Source: Ahaetulla prasina (lineage: Eukaryota; Chordata; Lepidosauria; Squamata; Colubridae). From it: 64,000 bases of DNA. Each line of letters starts with the position of its first letter. Positions within the stretch are counted from its first letter, which is position 1. Below are positions 22,303 through 33,130 of this stretch, piece by piece. The notes under the pieces are model-generated. The model worked only from the letters and a program-made list of their open reading frames with translations. It had not been told where the DNA came from and ran no database searches. The stretch lies in contig NC_080540.1 in assembly GCF_028640845.1 (NCBI RefSeq), forward strand, positions 155,379,920 to 155,443,919. Reading direction: 5' to 3'. The position numbers were made by a program, and so were the translations under genes.

Positions 22303-22790
22303 TCTGTATGTGAGCATGCATGCCCAAATGCTGGATACACTGCCTGAGTCAAGTACTGAGGTTTTGAGAGATGGAGTTTTAATAGAAATACCTTTCTAAC
22401 TATCAACCTGTTTGGTAAACCATCCGGATGCCCAAACTGGAACACCGATACAGGAAAATCCTGGACAGATTGGGCTGCGTCTTTGATTATAGTGGCAGAG
22501 TGTCTCGAAATCAGTCTGCTACTATGAAGTTTTCAGGGGAAAATAATGTAATCCTCAGACTACGTTGTAGACCAGAGACAAGCCAGCTTTGTGTGACCAT
22601 GCTTCTCTTTAATACTGTTTGTTTTACTGAGCTTTGACTCCAAGAGTCAGGAGAGTATAGTGGTATGCCGAGAGGGTACAGAATTAGAATTGCAAATCTT
22701 CTTTCTCCATATTTTTTCATTATTTTAATAAAATGGGGAGGCTTGGTTTTTGCTTTAAAAAGAATCGGTTAGCAGTTTTGAGAGCCCGCT
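22303..22790. other. unassigned DNA
   Basis: 22430-22500 ('ctggacagattgggctgcgt') may be an old repeat scrap; no family named. Confidence 0.35.
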
Positions 22791-22794
22791 GTTG

Positions 22795-23150
22795 TAAATT
22801 GCTGGTGGCCACTAGGACGTTGAGCTTGTCGATCGAAAGGTCGGCAGCTCAGTGGTTCGAATCCCTAGAGCTGCCGTGTAACAGGGTGAGCTCCCATTAC
22901 TTGTCCCAGCTTCTGCCAACCTAGCAGTTTCGAAAGCACATAAAAATGCAAGTAGAAAAAATAGGGACCACCTTTGGTGGGAAGGTAACAGCGTTCCGTG
23001 CGCCTTTGGCGTTTAGTCATGCCAGCCACATGACCACAGAGATGTCTTCAGATAGTGCTGGCTCTTCGGCTTTGAAATGGAGATGAGCACTGCCCCCTAG
23101 AGTCAGGAACGACTAGCACATATGTGCAAGGGGAACCTTTAACTTTACCT
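22795..23150 (+). mobile_element. Sauria SINE with BovB-like tail
   Basis: The tRNA-like head has a box-A-like 'tggtggccactag' (22803-22815) and box B ggttcgaatcc (22854-22864). The body contains 'ttgtcccagcttctgccaac', 'cctttggtgggaaggtaaca' and 'atgagcactgccccctagag', and the tail is 'ggggaacctttaactttacc'. This layout is the squamate Sauria SINE, moved by BovB/RTE. It has no tRNA acceptor-stem pairing and is not a tRNA gene. Confidence 0.95.
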
Positions 23151-23222
23151 TTTACCTCTGCCTTAGATCTACTGTGTAGAAGCAGTAGTTGATCTTAGGA
23201 TGGGGTAAGTTATCCTTTATAT

Positions 23223-23356
23223 CAGGGGTGTCAAACTCGCATCGTCCTGGTGGTGTCACATGACATATCGGGACTTTTTCCCTCTTTGCTAAACTGGGCA
23301 TGGACATGGCCACATGTGACGCATCCAGCCTGTGGGCCATGAGTTTGACAGCCATG
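23223..23356. mobile_element. family C hAT MITE
   Basis: Starts 'caggggtgtcaaactcgcat', ends 'ggccatgagtttgacagccatg'-like inverted end. Flanks ctttatat and ccttacat match at six of eight. Confidence 0.88.
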
Positions 23357-23364
23357 CCTTACAT

Positions 23365-24338
23365 GATCCCTCAGATTGACCATGCTCAGTTTTACGTGGA
23401 AAACTGTAAATTCTATAGCCTCGCTTTAGCCAAATGGCTAAACACATGAGTAGACCAACCAACCACCCACCAAAAACCACCAACAACTGCAGCCCCCAAA
23501 GCGCATAGTGCCAAATCATACCAAGTTCCAAGTTTCCTTTGGCACTTAAAACAAGTAGTAATCATGCAGTAGAAGGCAGTAAAGCCTTACTGTCTATTAA
23601 TAGCAACCTATGAGTAATTCTACTGAAGTGCTATTCATCATATACAAATGAGTGTGAACTGGGGAAATTATCACTTAGCTTTTAATCAGCAGCAGGCAGG
23701 CCATGTTCACACCAGATAAGGTAGCAGCCATAGCTCAATAGGTATAGAAAAAAATATTTGCCAGAATTATAGAACAAAGACACATTTTATCTTATTCTGT
23801 TTTGGAGCAAATTTCCCCAATTGATATCCTTTTGATATGTCGGGCTTCAGTTCTCATAATATCACTAGTCATGCTCCTGTGGGATGAAGGGAGTCCAGCA
23901 CATCTGGAGTTTGTCAGATATAGGAAGGCTGGTTTTAGGACCTCAGAGTACAAAAGGGTTTAATCTGAGTAGTAGGAATTTCCCTTCTGTTCCTCTTTTA
24001 TCTAGTCCCAACATTTTCTTCCTTTCTTATCTCAGATCTTGAGCAATGGCTTAAGCAAAGGAATCTTTACCTACCTTTCTAGTAGTGAAAAGAGGCACTG
24101 GTCTTCTGCCTGTTAACAAAGCTTTAGCCCATGGATCTGTGCAACATCTAAAAGGAAATGCTATCCAAACCCTTAACTCTGCCCTGCACCTAAGAGGAGG
24201 CCGTTCATAATCCGAAATCACCGCATCTAGTTTAGCTTTATGGCAGTTATGCTCCTCATTTGGCTGTCTTTGAAGACTCTTTGGGATTTCCAGTTGTTTT
24301 ACAATGCAACTGTACAAAGGATGTTTGCCCATAGGATC
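23365..24338. other. unassigned DNA
   Basis: No repeat or gene recognised. Confidence 0.4.
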
Positions 24339-24344
24339 GTATTA

Positions 24345-24590
24345 TAGCACTTAGCAATAGCACGTAGACTTATATACCACTTTCACAGTGCTTTACAGCC
24401 CTCTCCAAGTGGTTTACAGAGTCAGCATATTGCCCCCAATAATCTGGGTCCCTATTTTAATGACCTGGGAAGGATGGGAGGCTGAGTCAACCTTGAGCCA
24501 CCCATCCTTGAGATTTGAAAGGCCAAATTGCTGGCAACCGGCAGTCAGCCAAAGTAGCCTGCAATACTGCTTTCTAAGCACTGCATCAGC
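24345..24590 (-). mobile_element. tRNA-derived SINE, second subfamily, minus strand
   Basis: 'tagcaatagcacgtagactt' 'atataccactttcacagtgc' to 'ggctgagtcaaccttgagcc' is the reverse of the SINE at 1916. The tRNA-like head end is worn. Confidence 0.82.
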
Positions 24591-24945
24591 ACTGCTCTTC
24601 TGCCTTGTATGGCCACCCTATGTACCCATTTGTTTGGGGTGTTTGGAAATGGTTACCGTACGGACTTGTCACCTTCTATCAGTATGCTTGCTCCTACACA
24701 AATATACTCCAACTAAGATCTGTTTTATGTCATCGAGTGTAGCAAAAGCTCAGTTGATAGGGACAAGAAAAAAGAAAGTTTTCGGATCATGGGCTTCTTT
24801 GTGCCGTTAGCCTCACTTGGCCTCTTCTATTATTGTTAGTTTCTCCAGAAATGAAGGCCCTTTGTTAAATATACCAGTATATCCAGTATCTGTTTCTCAT
24901 TTTATCCTGGTTGTTCTGAAAGTAAAATGTGACCCATTTGCTGCT
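24591..24945. other. unassigned DNA
   Basis: Nothing recognised. Confidence 0.4.
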
Positions 24946-24953
24946 GCACATAC

Positions 24954-25143
24954 CAGTAGTGGGTTGCCCCCCGGGTTCTATAGAACTGGTAGTAAAACCA
25001 CCGGGAGGATCCGCCCACTGACCCAAACATCATCAAAACTCTTCTGTGCATGCACAGAAGCTTCTGCACATGCGCAGAAGAGCAAGTGCGTGCACACGGG
25101 CACGATGCGAACTGGTAGTAAAGGTAAGTAGAACCCACCCCTG
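24954..25143. mobile_element. family E hAT MITE
   Basis: Starts 'cagtagtgggttg', ends 'gtagaacccacccctg', with two 'gcacagaagcttctgcacat'-type palindromic blocks inside. Flanks gcacatac and gcatgtac match at six of eight. Confidence 0.85.
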
Positions 25144-25307
25144 GCATGTACCACTTGGTGTAAGATGGGGGGATCATGTATTTCCCAACTAATTTATTCT
25201 GAAGCTTGCCAAGGCCAAGTAGGGCAGAATGCTCAGAGATCAGAGTGAGAGAAATTCTTGACAATCCTTAGCAATGCTGATTTGTCTAGTTGAGTGTCTA
25301 TCTAGAG

Positions 25308-25398
25308 CAGGGGTCTCCAAACTTGGCTCCTTTAAGACTTGTGGACTCTGGGAGTTGAAGTCCACAAGTCTTAAAAAAGCCAAGTTTGCAGACCCCTG
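25308..25398. mobile_element. family A palindromic hAT MITE
   Basis: 91-bp hairpin-forming unit from 'caggggtctccaaacttggc' to 'gccaagtttgcagacccctg', flanked by atctagag (25300-25307) and gtctagag (25399-25406). The central loop is shorter than in other copies. Confidence 0.95.
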
Positions 25399-25406
25399 GT
25401 CTAGAG

Positions 25407-25702
25407 CATGGGTGTCAAACTCTATTTCATTGAGGGCCTCATCAGGGTTGTGTTTGACCTCAGGGGAGCCGGTGGGGACGTGACCGGAGTGGGCATGGCC
25501 AGCTCGATGTCACTCGTGTCAGGGTGCCTGGGGTGGCCCAAGCATTCTGCCAGAGAAAACAGGCTCCTGAACTCTGTTTTTGCTGGAAGAGGCACCGCGG
25601 GCCAGTCCTTTGTTGTTTTCAGGCCGTCTCCATGGGCCAGATCTAAGCACCCCATGGCCACAGGCCAAATCCAGCCTGCAGGCCTTGAGTTTGACACCCC
25701 TG
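25407..25702. mobile_element. family C hAT MITE sharing a target copy
   Basis: Starts 'catgggtgtcaaactctatt', ends 'ttgagtttgacacccctg'. Perfect 8-bp copies gtctagag lie at 25399-25406 and 25703-25710; the left one is also the right target copy of the previous MITE. Confidence 0.95.
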
Positions 25703-25964
25703 GTCTAGAGTTACCTATGAGGCTGGTACAAAATGTGTGGCACTGGATTTCTTTTTGAGTATAATGAAAAAGGATCTAGAAGCAAAGGCAGACAGAAACC
25801 AAAACGATTCCAACCGGGAACCATAGATACATATATAGAGAACCTCCAAGCAAAAAAGTTCAAAGCTAATACACATGTTCTTAAATTCAAGCTGCCCAAA
25901 CTCCAGAATATTCAGAAACAAGTGTTTTAAGTTTCCTTCAGATCAGAAGCTTAAAGGGTATTTA

Positions 25965-26060
25965 TTTGTTTGTTGAGCAAATGTATATGCCTACCCATCT
26001 CACAAAAAGTGACACTGGGCAGCCTACAACCAATAATTAAAACAGAAGGTATATCAAAAC
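25965..26060 (-). mobile_element. probable LINE 3' UTR scrap
   Basis: 'atttatttgtttgttgagca' 'cctacccatctcacaaaaag' 'actgggcagcctacaa' resembles the reverse of L2/CR1-type 3' UTRs; a similar piece is at 57763. No coding part. Confidence 0.4.
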
Positions 26061-26225
26061 AATCATTATTCATTTAAAAAAACACACACACGGCACAAAA
26101 GAGAATATCAACCACTGTAGTGAAGCCATCTCAGGATTTCACTAGCCCCGTAGACCCTACCAGGCCTGAAGACACAATCAGCTCTTGAGAAACCTTTGGA
26201 ATATTATTAAAAGAAAGGACGATAT

Positions 26226-26414
26226 TGTTAAGTTCTGGAAGTAATGAGGCTGGAGACCAGGGTAGTGACAACAGCTCTTTAATATAGGGTGAACCCAGCA
26301 ACAGGCTGGGGAACAAACCTCTCCTTTTATACAGTTCTGTGAGGTTTCTGGCCCAATCAGCAACGTGCTGATTTCCGCTCAAATATTTAAAGGTACATAC
26401 AAGAATACATAACA
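26226..26414 (-). repeat. 3' LTR of Ty3/Gypsy copy 1
   Basis: 189 bp. Outside the block at 26339-26352 it differs from the 5' LTR by two substitutions and one 1-bp indel. Within the block about 11 of 14 bases differ. Confidence 0.95.
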
Positions 26415-26427
26415 CCTCCCTCCCAGA
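26415..26427 (-). promoter_or_regulatory. polypurine tract
   Basis: Minus strand tctgggagggagg directly abuts the 3' LTR, the expected primer site for plus-strand synthesis. Confidence 0.88.
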
Positions 26428-26469
26428 AAACACTTTGCCTCTATTTACATTTTATTTACATGTTATTTT

Positions 26470-29400
26470 TCGACGTAGTCACGCAAATAACCTGGGCGTC
26501 TCCTAGTTCTTTCAGACCTGCGCGGTTCAGTTCTGGGTGGTGTTTTGAGCTGTTCGGAGGGTCTATTTTCTCCTCCCAGCTCTTTCTCTAGCCATCGGGC
26601 CCTGGATTATTGGCAGATTCTTTTCTTGGCCATCCGCCCTGGATTATTTTTGTAATTTTCCTGTTGTTTCCTCGGGAACCTGATGGCGCCGCTGGACCTC
26701 CGGGACCTCAGCTAAGTCTTGCGCCTCCCCGGTCATTGTCAGCTGTGGGTTCAAATAAGGAGGGTCATAATTTATTTCTTGTGGCTTAGGTTGTTCAGTT
26801 ATTCGCTTCCTTATCTGATCTATGTGGCGCCCATACTCGGTTGTCTTGTAATTCGACCAAGTATGACTTTGGGCCGGTTGCTTTTATTATTTGCCCATGA
26901 GCCAACTAGGGCCGCCCCATAGTTTCGGGCCCACACTCGGTCGCCTATGCCCAATTCCCTTGTTTTGTCTATTTCCCTTGTAACCCTCTGGTGTGTAATG
27001 GGATTCAAACGGTCAAGTGGGCACCGGAGTTTCCGTCCCATCAATAATTCGGCTGGGCTTCTGCCTGTAGCAGTGCTTGGGGTTCTGTGCTGAACGGCCA
27101 GAAAGAAGTCTATCTTTGTTTGCCAGTCACCTGGCTTGAGCCTGACACGCCTCCTTAGCGCCCGGACGGAACGCCTGCAAGGCCATTCGACGCAGGGTGG
27201 AAAGGCGCAGAGAGGGCATGTCGGATGCCCTCCTCTGCCAAGTATTCTTCAACTGGGCTGCCGTGAATTGCGGCCCGTTGTCGGACACCAGAGTGTCAGG
27301 CAACCCGTGAGTTGCGAATAGGTGGCGAGGGCTGCGATTACTGCCTCGGCCGTAGTGGATTTCATTAGTATGATCTCCAACCATTTAGAGAATGCGTCGA
27401 CAACCACTAGGAAAAGTTTGGCCATGGAAAGGGCCAGCAAAATCAATGTGGATTCTTGACCAGGGCCCTTGGGGTTTTTCCCATTCCTGACTGGGGCTGT
27501 TGGGGTAGAGGTCTGGACTCTTGGCAAGCCTGGCATTTCCTACCCTCTCAGCAATCTCTGAGTCCATGAGTGGCCACCACACATAGCTTCTAGCCCCTTC
27601 ATCCTTACGATCCCTGGGTGGCCCTCGTGGAGGAGGTCCAGTACCTTTCCCTTAATTTATCGGGATTACTACCCGATCACCCCATAACAGGCACCCCTTG
27701 AGCCGAGAGCTCATCCCTTTTAACAACTCCTTAAAGTGTTCGCCCGGCGCAGCGGGCCACCCTCTTTGTACCCAACCGAGTACAGTCCTTAACATAATGT
27801 CCCGGTATGATGCCCGAGCCACTTCCTTAGACGTGACTGGGCCAGAGTCCAAGGAGTCAATAAGCAGGATAGGCGTCCCCGGCGTGGGGTCTTCGATGGC
27901 CCCTGGCAGGGGGCATCTGCTTAAAGCGGCTGCATGCCCCACTTCTTTCCTGGCGGATGATGCAGCTTGTACGAATAAGCGGCTAAGAAAATAGTCCATC
28001 GGGTCAAGCGTGGCGAAAGTGCCACAGGCGTTGGGCGGTCGCCAGCCAGTATCCCTAGTAGCGGTCTGTGGTCAGTCACGATTTCAAAATCCCGCCCAAA
28101 GACATATTCGTGGAATTTTTTAACCCCTGACACAATGGCTAGTGCTTCTTTATCTAATTGGCTGTAGTTCCTCTCTGGGAGGACATCGCTCTAGAGTAAA
28201 AGCTATAGGGGCTTCTGTGCCGCTTTGGAAGTCTATGGCTGAGTACAGCCCCACCCCATAAGGGAGGCATCGCAAACCAGCACTAGGGGCAATGAGTTGT
28301 GATATTGGATGAGCAGGCTATCACTTGAGAGCAGGTTCTTTACTGCTTCAAAGCCCTATTTTCCGACTTTCCCAAGACCAAACAGTATTTTTCCTAACAG
28401 TCTATGCAGCGGTTCAGCAACGGTCGCTTTGTTCTTTAAAAGACCGCGAAAATTCACTAACCCCAGGAATGCCTGCAGCTCTGCTTTGTTTTTGGGCGCT
28501 GGAGCCTCTCTAATTGCCTTGACCTTGCTCTCAGTGGGTGAATTTTCTTGTCTATCCGTAGCCCAAGAAATCGACGGATTCGACCCCTATCTGGCATTTG
28601 TTACCTTGACTTTTAATCCGCTGTCCGAAAATGCCCAAAACCTTTCTTAAACGCTCCCCAATTCCTCTATGTTTTCCCTGAAATTAGGACATCATCAAGT
28701 AGGGAACTACCCTGGGAGCCCTTGCAGTAGTCGTTCCATTAGGTTTTGGAACAGCCCTGGTGCCACACTCACCCCAAATTGCAATCGGTGCACTTGAAGG
28801 CCCCCTGTGCGTTACAATCGCTTGGGCTTCGCTGTGCGGGCGCTCACGGCAGTTGTTGGTAGGCTTGGGCCAAGTCTAACTTTGCAAAGACTTGCCTCGC
28901 CCCAAAGAGTGCAGCAAGTGTTGCACCACGGAACCGGTAAGCGCTTTTCTGTAAGGCTTTGTTAAGCGCCGCCTTGTAGTCAGCGCAAATTCTAATTGAC
29001 CCGTCTGGTTTTATTGGGGTGACGATTGGCGCCTCCCACTTTGCGTGATCGACTGGCACCAAAATCCCTGATTTATGAGCTTATCTAGCTCCTTATCGAT
29101 TTTTGGTTTTAGGGCAAAGGACTCTCCTCGCCTTAAGCCTAATGGGAGCTACCTGGGGTCTAAGTTGAAGGAAATAGGGGTCCCTTGTACTTGCCCAGGC
29201 AGTCCTTGAAGACATCTTGAACTCGTTAAAGAGAATGTCTTTCAGGTTACCGTCACTTTTGTAGATGCCAGTCACTCCCATGCCCAGGGCACGAAACCAG
29301 TCTAGTCCCAACAGACTGGGCAGGGTCCCTTCAACGGTCGTGATGGGCAGGGTCTTCTTATGTGGCCCGTGCTCGACTCGGACGGAGGTGGTCCTCGAAC

Positions 29401-29768
29401 AGGGATGCGATTCCCTGGTAGTCGTGGACTCGTGGCCGTTGTGCTTGCAGGTGGCGCTTCGCGACTGACGGCAGTGACTTCGCCAAAGTGTCCCAGGACA
29501 TGATGGTGATCGCTGATCCCGTGTCTACTTCGAGCCGGCACCGTACTCCCTCTATTTTTGGTCTGGTGAAGATCTTCTTCTCCACTCGGGTCGAGGCGCG
29601 GCCTATGACCACAGTCGTTTGGTTTGAATCCGCGCCTTTTTGTTTGAGCCAATCGCGGGTCGCCTTGCCGATTCCGCGCTCTGATTGGCCGATTTGAATT
29701 TTCGGCGGGAAGGTTGGGCCGCTCGGCAAACTTGAGCTAGGTGCCCCTTCTTTCCGCACCGCCGACAT
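26470..29768 (-). pseudogene. pol: pol of Ty3/Gypsy copy 1, broken
   Basis: Protease: VDTGSAITIMSW (active-site D-T-G) near 29490-29530. Reverse transcriptase: a start block with [13 protein letters not shown] near 28960-29000 and a YLDDV active site at 28687-28701. RNase H: GVKKFHEYVFGRDFEIVTDH around 28075-28133. Integrase: zinc-region remnant 27540-27650, catalytic core with LVSDNGPQFTA near 27270-27300. The C-terminal RRSERTRRRP.YLRDYV end is at 26472-26525. Domains lie in different frames, with stops between them, so no polyprotein can be made. Confidence 0.93.
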
Positions 29769-30472
29769 GTCGCGTCCTTAAATTTGCAGCGTTGGCGCTG
29801 GTGTTGACCACCGCAGCTTCCGCATTCGTCTCTGTCCCCTTTGTCGCGTTTCTCGGTTCGGCAGACCCCTTCCTCATCTTCACCGTCGGATTCGGTCTGA
29901 ACCTCCTCCTGGTGCACTGGGGTTGGCTTCGCGCTCGCCTTTGGTGGAACCGGCTTTTGCAGTGTCTCCGCCGCTTGGGTGGACATTTCATGTGCTCTGG
30001 CTTCGTCCAGAGCGTTGGCCAGCGCCAGGTTGCTCTTTGCCAGCAGCCGCCGCCGCAAACGGATGTCTCTGACCCCTCGGATGAGTTGCTCGAGGAGCAC
30101 CTCGTCTAGGTCGCGGTATCCGCAGTCCTTGGACGCTTTCCTTAGGGCGGCCATGTAGTCACCGATGGATTCGCCTCCATCTGCCTTCGCTCTCCAATTC
30201 AAACCGCCGCACGTATTTGGACGGCGTTGGTGCGTGGTTTTTAGTAAAGTCTGTAGAGTTGGCCACGACACCGATTGTAACGGCGTTGGCTCTGCCAGAG
30301 CTTCCGCGATATCAATGACCTCCGGACCACAGTGGCTTAAGAATAAGCCCTTTGCGGTTGTCTGGAACTCCTTGCAGTTCGTTGGCTTCTAGAAAGCTTT
30401 GAAGCGGGTCATATACGTTCCCCATTTCTCTTTAGCCGGGTCAAACGGTGCGGGCGGAGTGTAACTGGCCAT
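29603..30472 (-). pseudogene. gag: gag of Ty3/Gypsy copy 1, broken
   Basis: Start ATG at 30472-30470 on the minus strand gives MASYTPPAPFDPAKEKW, matching the copy 2 start. The first part is frameshifted; from 30271 a frame of 222 codons stays open. It contains the conserved capsid-end block YRDLDEVLLEQLIRGVRDIR and a nucleocapsid region with CGSCGGQHQRQRC and the CCHC zinc knuckle CRRCGKKGHLAQVC. Gag would coat the element's RNA in cytoplasmic particles. The zinc knuckle is intact here but broken in copy 2. Confidence 0.92.
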
Positions 30473-30548
30473 CTCCGCTTTTCTGCCCTGTGTTTGCTGG
30501 GTTCGGGTCTGTCGTGCTTCAGCTCGGTTCTGGTTCTCCTAGCCTCGA

Positions 30549-30567
30549 GATCCCACCTTCGTCGCCA
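30549..30567 (-). promoter_or_regulatory. primer-binding site, tRNA-Ser(GCU)-like
   Basis: One base inside the 5' LTR the minus strand reads tggcgacgaaggtgggatc. This matches the 3' end complement of vertebrate tRNA-Ser(GCU) at 16 of 19 bases (tRNA sequence from general knowledge). Copy 2 matches at all 19. Confidence 0.8.
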
Positions 30568-30568
30568 G

Positions 30569-30758
30569 TGTTAAGTTCTGGAAGTAACGAGGCTGGAGAC
30601 CAGGGTAGTGACAACAGCTCTTTAATATAGGGTGAACCCAGCAACAGGCTGGGGAACAAACCTCTCCTTTTATACAGTTCTACGGACGGCTTCGTCCAAT
30701 CAGCAACGTGCTGATTTCCCGCTCAAATATTTAAAGGAACATACAAGAATACATAACA
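30569..30758 (-). repeat. 5' LTR of Ty3/Gypsy copy 1
   Basis: 190 bp, TGTTATG at its minus-strand start and AACTTAACA at its end. Minus strand shows 'ctgattgg' (CCAAT-type), 'gtataaaagg' (TATA box) and 'attaaagagc' (poly-A-like). It differs from its partner mainly in one block at 30682-30695. Confidence 0.95.
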
Positions 30759-30763
30759 GATAT

Positions 30764-31207
30764 TATAAGAATAAGCAAGGCCTGTTGGAGATAATAATAC
30801 TTCGGCCCAATCAGGGAATGCTCTAAATACATGCAATGTAAAGGCAAAGACTGTAAGACACATCTAGCTTTTGGGGAGGAAAACAAGAAAAAAAATCTGC
30901 CTCTGTCTCAAAGCAATTTGCCTCTTTGAAGCAAACAGCCTGGTCAGCTTCAGCACAGCCTGATTTAGCACGAGCAGCTAATTGGCAGTTGGATGGGCCT
31001 CCTGGAATACCGCCTATCAGATGTTCCAGGCTGCGAGGATCGCTGCCGCCACCACCACCATCTATTGCCACCTCTGTGTGCCCCATTTTTTGCCTCTGCA
31101 TATCTCTTTTTTGGCCCGTTCCAGGCGGCGGGGTAGCAGGCGGCGGCACTGATGGGTAGCGAGCAGCAGCAGCAATGGATGGCGGCGATCCCCGCCACCC
31201 ATCGCTG
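30764..31207. other. unassigned DNA, GC-rich in its right half
   Basis: 30930-31207 is rich in CAG/GGC and CCACCA steps ('gagcagcagcagcaatgg', 'ccgccaccaccaccatc'). It may be interior of an unusual family D variant whose right end follows. No left end or target copy found. Confidence 0.4.
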
Positions 31208-31290
31208 CCACTATTTACTGGTTCTCCAAACTACTCAAAATTTCTGCTACCAGTTTCCAGAACTGGTCAGAACCTGCTGAAACCCACCTC
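31208..31290. mobile_element. family D hAT MITE right end
   Basis: 'actggttctccaaactactc' to 'gctgaaacccacctctg' matches the end block of family D. The left half is absent or replaced. Confidence 0.7.
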
Positions 31291-32010
31291 TGGCACAGAC
31301 ATTTCCATCCACTTTGGGGGGGAGGGAAGGCATTTTATAGACCAAAAAATACAGTATATGTTTCTCAGCGTTCAGTGTATTTAGCAGTTAAGAGAGATTT
31401 ATAAGTCCTCCTGCTACTAAAATTTACTTGGAATTGAACTGAACTTGTGGTAACTATATGGGCAATTCCTTGTAGTCTTGACAACAATACAAAATATTTG
31501 CCATGATTTTGCTCCAGATTGTTTTTCTACAGCATTTAGCTTTGGGTCTTCCTGGTAAGTACTAACCAGAGGTTGACCATCTTCAGATTAAGATTAGTTA
31601 AAGTCAGCTAAGTGCTGCCACCTGCTGTGTCCCCTACCAAGACCAATGTATTTATGAGTGGTATGTATCAGGAGCTTTTATTGCAAGGTGAAGAACGCTT
31701 TTACTATAAAAACAGCTCCATTCTATCAGTATTAATCTATTGGAGCGGCCAAAAGTGGATAATAACATCTGCTTGTCTCCTTGACACTTCCTTCTTTTTC
31801 TAATAACCTTTCTCTCTTTTCTCTTCATTTCAGTAAGCTGCCAAATGGAGGGTAGTTTATGGTTGCCAGATGTCTAAACCAAGAGCCTGCAGGTAGCCAC
31901 TAATCTTCTGCTTTACTAAATATTGTCTGTAAAATCATTTTTAAAAGGCATGCATTAATGTTAACCTCATACATAAATATGACTACGGATGAATCAGAAT
32001 GAAATATAGA
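31291..32010. other. unassigned DNA
   Basis: No repeat or gene recognised. Confidence 0.4.
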
Positions 32011-32086
32011 GAAGGAAGGAAGGAAGGAAGGAAGGAAGGAAGGAAGGAAGGAAGGAAGGAAGGAAGGAAGGAAGGAAGGAAGGAAG
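32011..32086. repeat. (GGAA)n microsatellite
   Basis: About 18 nearly perfect GGAA units. Confidence 0.97.
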
Positions 32087-32247
32087 ATGGATTTAGCATA
32101 AATTTACATAACTTCCATTAGAGAAAAAAATAGCATTTCATGTAACTTACAAATAACTACAATTAATTCCATTAAATCTTCTTGAAGCCCTTAGCATGGT
32201 ACATGTTAGCTAGCTGTGTCTCTCAATCAAGCACAAGACCCTTCTAT

Positions 32248-32448
32248 CAGTGGTGAAATCCAAATTTTTTACTACCGGCTCCGTGGGTGTGGCTTGGTGG
32301 GCATGGCAGGAGAAGGATATTGCAAAATCTCCATTCCCTCCCCACTCTGGGGCCAGCCAGAGGTGGTATTTGCCGGTTCTCCGAATTACTCAAAATTTCC
32401 ACTACCGGTTCTCCAGAACCTGTCAGAACCTGCTGGATTTCACCCCTG
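32248..32448. mobile_element. family D hAT MITE
   Basis: Starts 'cagtggtgaaatccaaattt', ends 'tgctggatttcacccctg'. Target copies ccttctat (32240-32247) and ccttctac (32449-32456). Confidence 0.94.
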
Positions 32449-32456
32449 CCTTCTAC

Positions 32457-32924
32457 CATCACTCTTCATCTTCCCTCCCCATCCCTTGAATCTTTGATTT
32501 CCATCCCCCTCCTGCCAACATGTAAAGCTTCCACCCAAACTTGTACAAAGGAATAGAAAAGCTGCTTTCCAGGTTTTAAAGCAAACTTACCCCTTTCTAT
32601 TATGGCCTCAGGAAAATCTAATACTACTGACCACCAATGGGCTATCTGTATGTGCCACGAAAAGAAAAGAAAAGCATTAATCAGCCAATTAGATTAAGTG
32701 TTCCCTTAGACATTAACAATAGTTTGCCCCAGCCCCCCCCTCCACAATTAGTCCTCTGTCCTTCCTAAAATAAACTAAGACACTACAGTTTACGGCCTCT
32801 CGTTGTGAATATAAAAAAAATTAAAGGAAAAGTTATCAACAGGAGTGCTTACTTTAGTCTGATGATGATCTTTAAATAGTAGTGCTTTTTAAGAATGGTA
32901 TTTAAGAAGGAAAGAGAGCTAGTT
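32457..32924. other. unassigned DNA
   Basis: Nothing recognised. Confidence 0.4.
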
Positions 32925-33130
32925 TGGTATACTAGTTAAAGCATCAGGCTAGAAACGCAGAAAACATCAGTTTGAGTCCTACTGTAGGCAAAGCCAGCTG
33001 GGTGCTGCCAGTCCCTCTCCCTTAGCCCTCAGGAGAAAGTAAGGGCAAACCGCTAGTGAAAACCCTTGTCAAAAAACCTGTAGTGATTAGTGCAGGCAGT
33101 TGCCCAGATCAACACACAGATTTGATACAT
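32925..33130 (+). mobile_element. tRNA-derived SINE, third subfamily
   Basis: The head 'gctagtttggtatactagtt' 'aaagcatcaggctagaaacg' and box-B-like 'gtttgagtcctac' resemble a squamate tRNA SINE. The body has 'aagccagctgggtgctgcca' and 'agtaagggcaaaccgc'. The 3' end is unclear. Confidence 0.65.

Larger units (their letters stand above)
26226..30758 (-). mobile_element. Ty3/Gypsy LTR retrotransposon, copy 1
   Basis: A 4,533-bp element on the minus strand with both LTRs, a primer-binding site, gag, pol and a polypurine tract in order, flanked by a perfect 5-bp duplication gatat (26221-26225 and 30759-30763). Domain order gag, protease, reverse transcriptase, RNase H, integrase is that of Metaviridae. 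A GPY/F-like module and an Arg-rich end, and no visible chromodomain, suggest the Mag-like side of the group; that placement is inference. Many stops and frameshifts make it nonfunctional. Copy 2 at 51494 is the same family. Confidence 0.96.

Noticed and set aside
22795..22870. Possible tRNA gene with a good box B
   Set aside because: It is the head of a Sauria SINE: no acceptor pairing, and the body and tail of the SINE follow.
26226..30758. Plus-strand open frames inside Gypsy copy 1
   Set aside because: They are antisense to gag and pol domains recognised on the minus strand.
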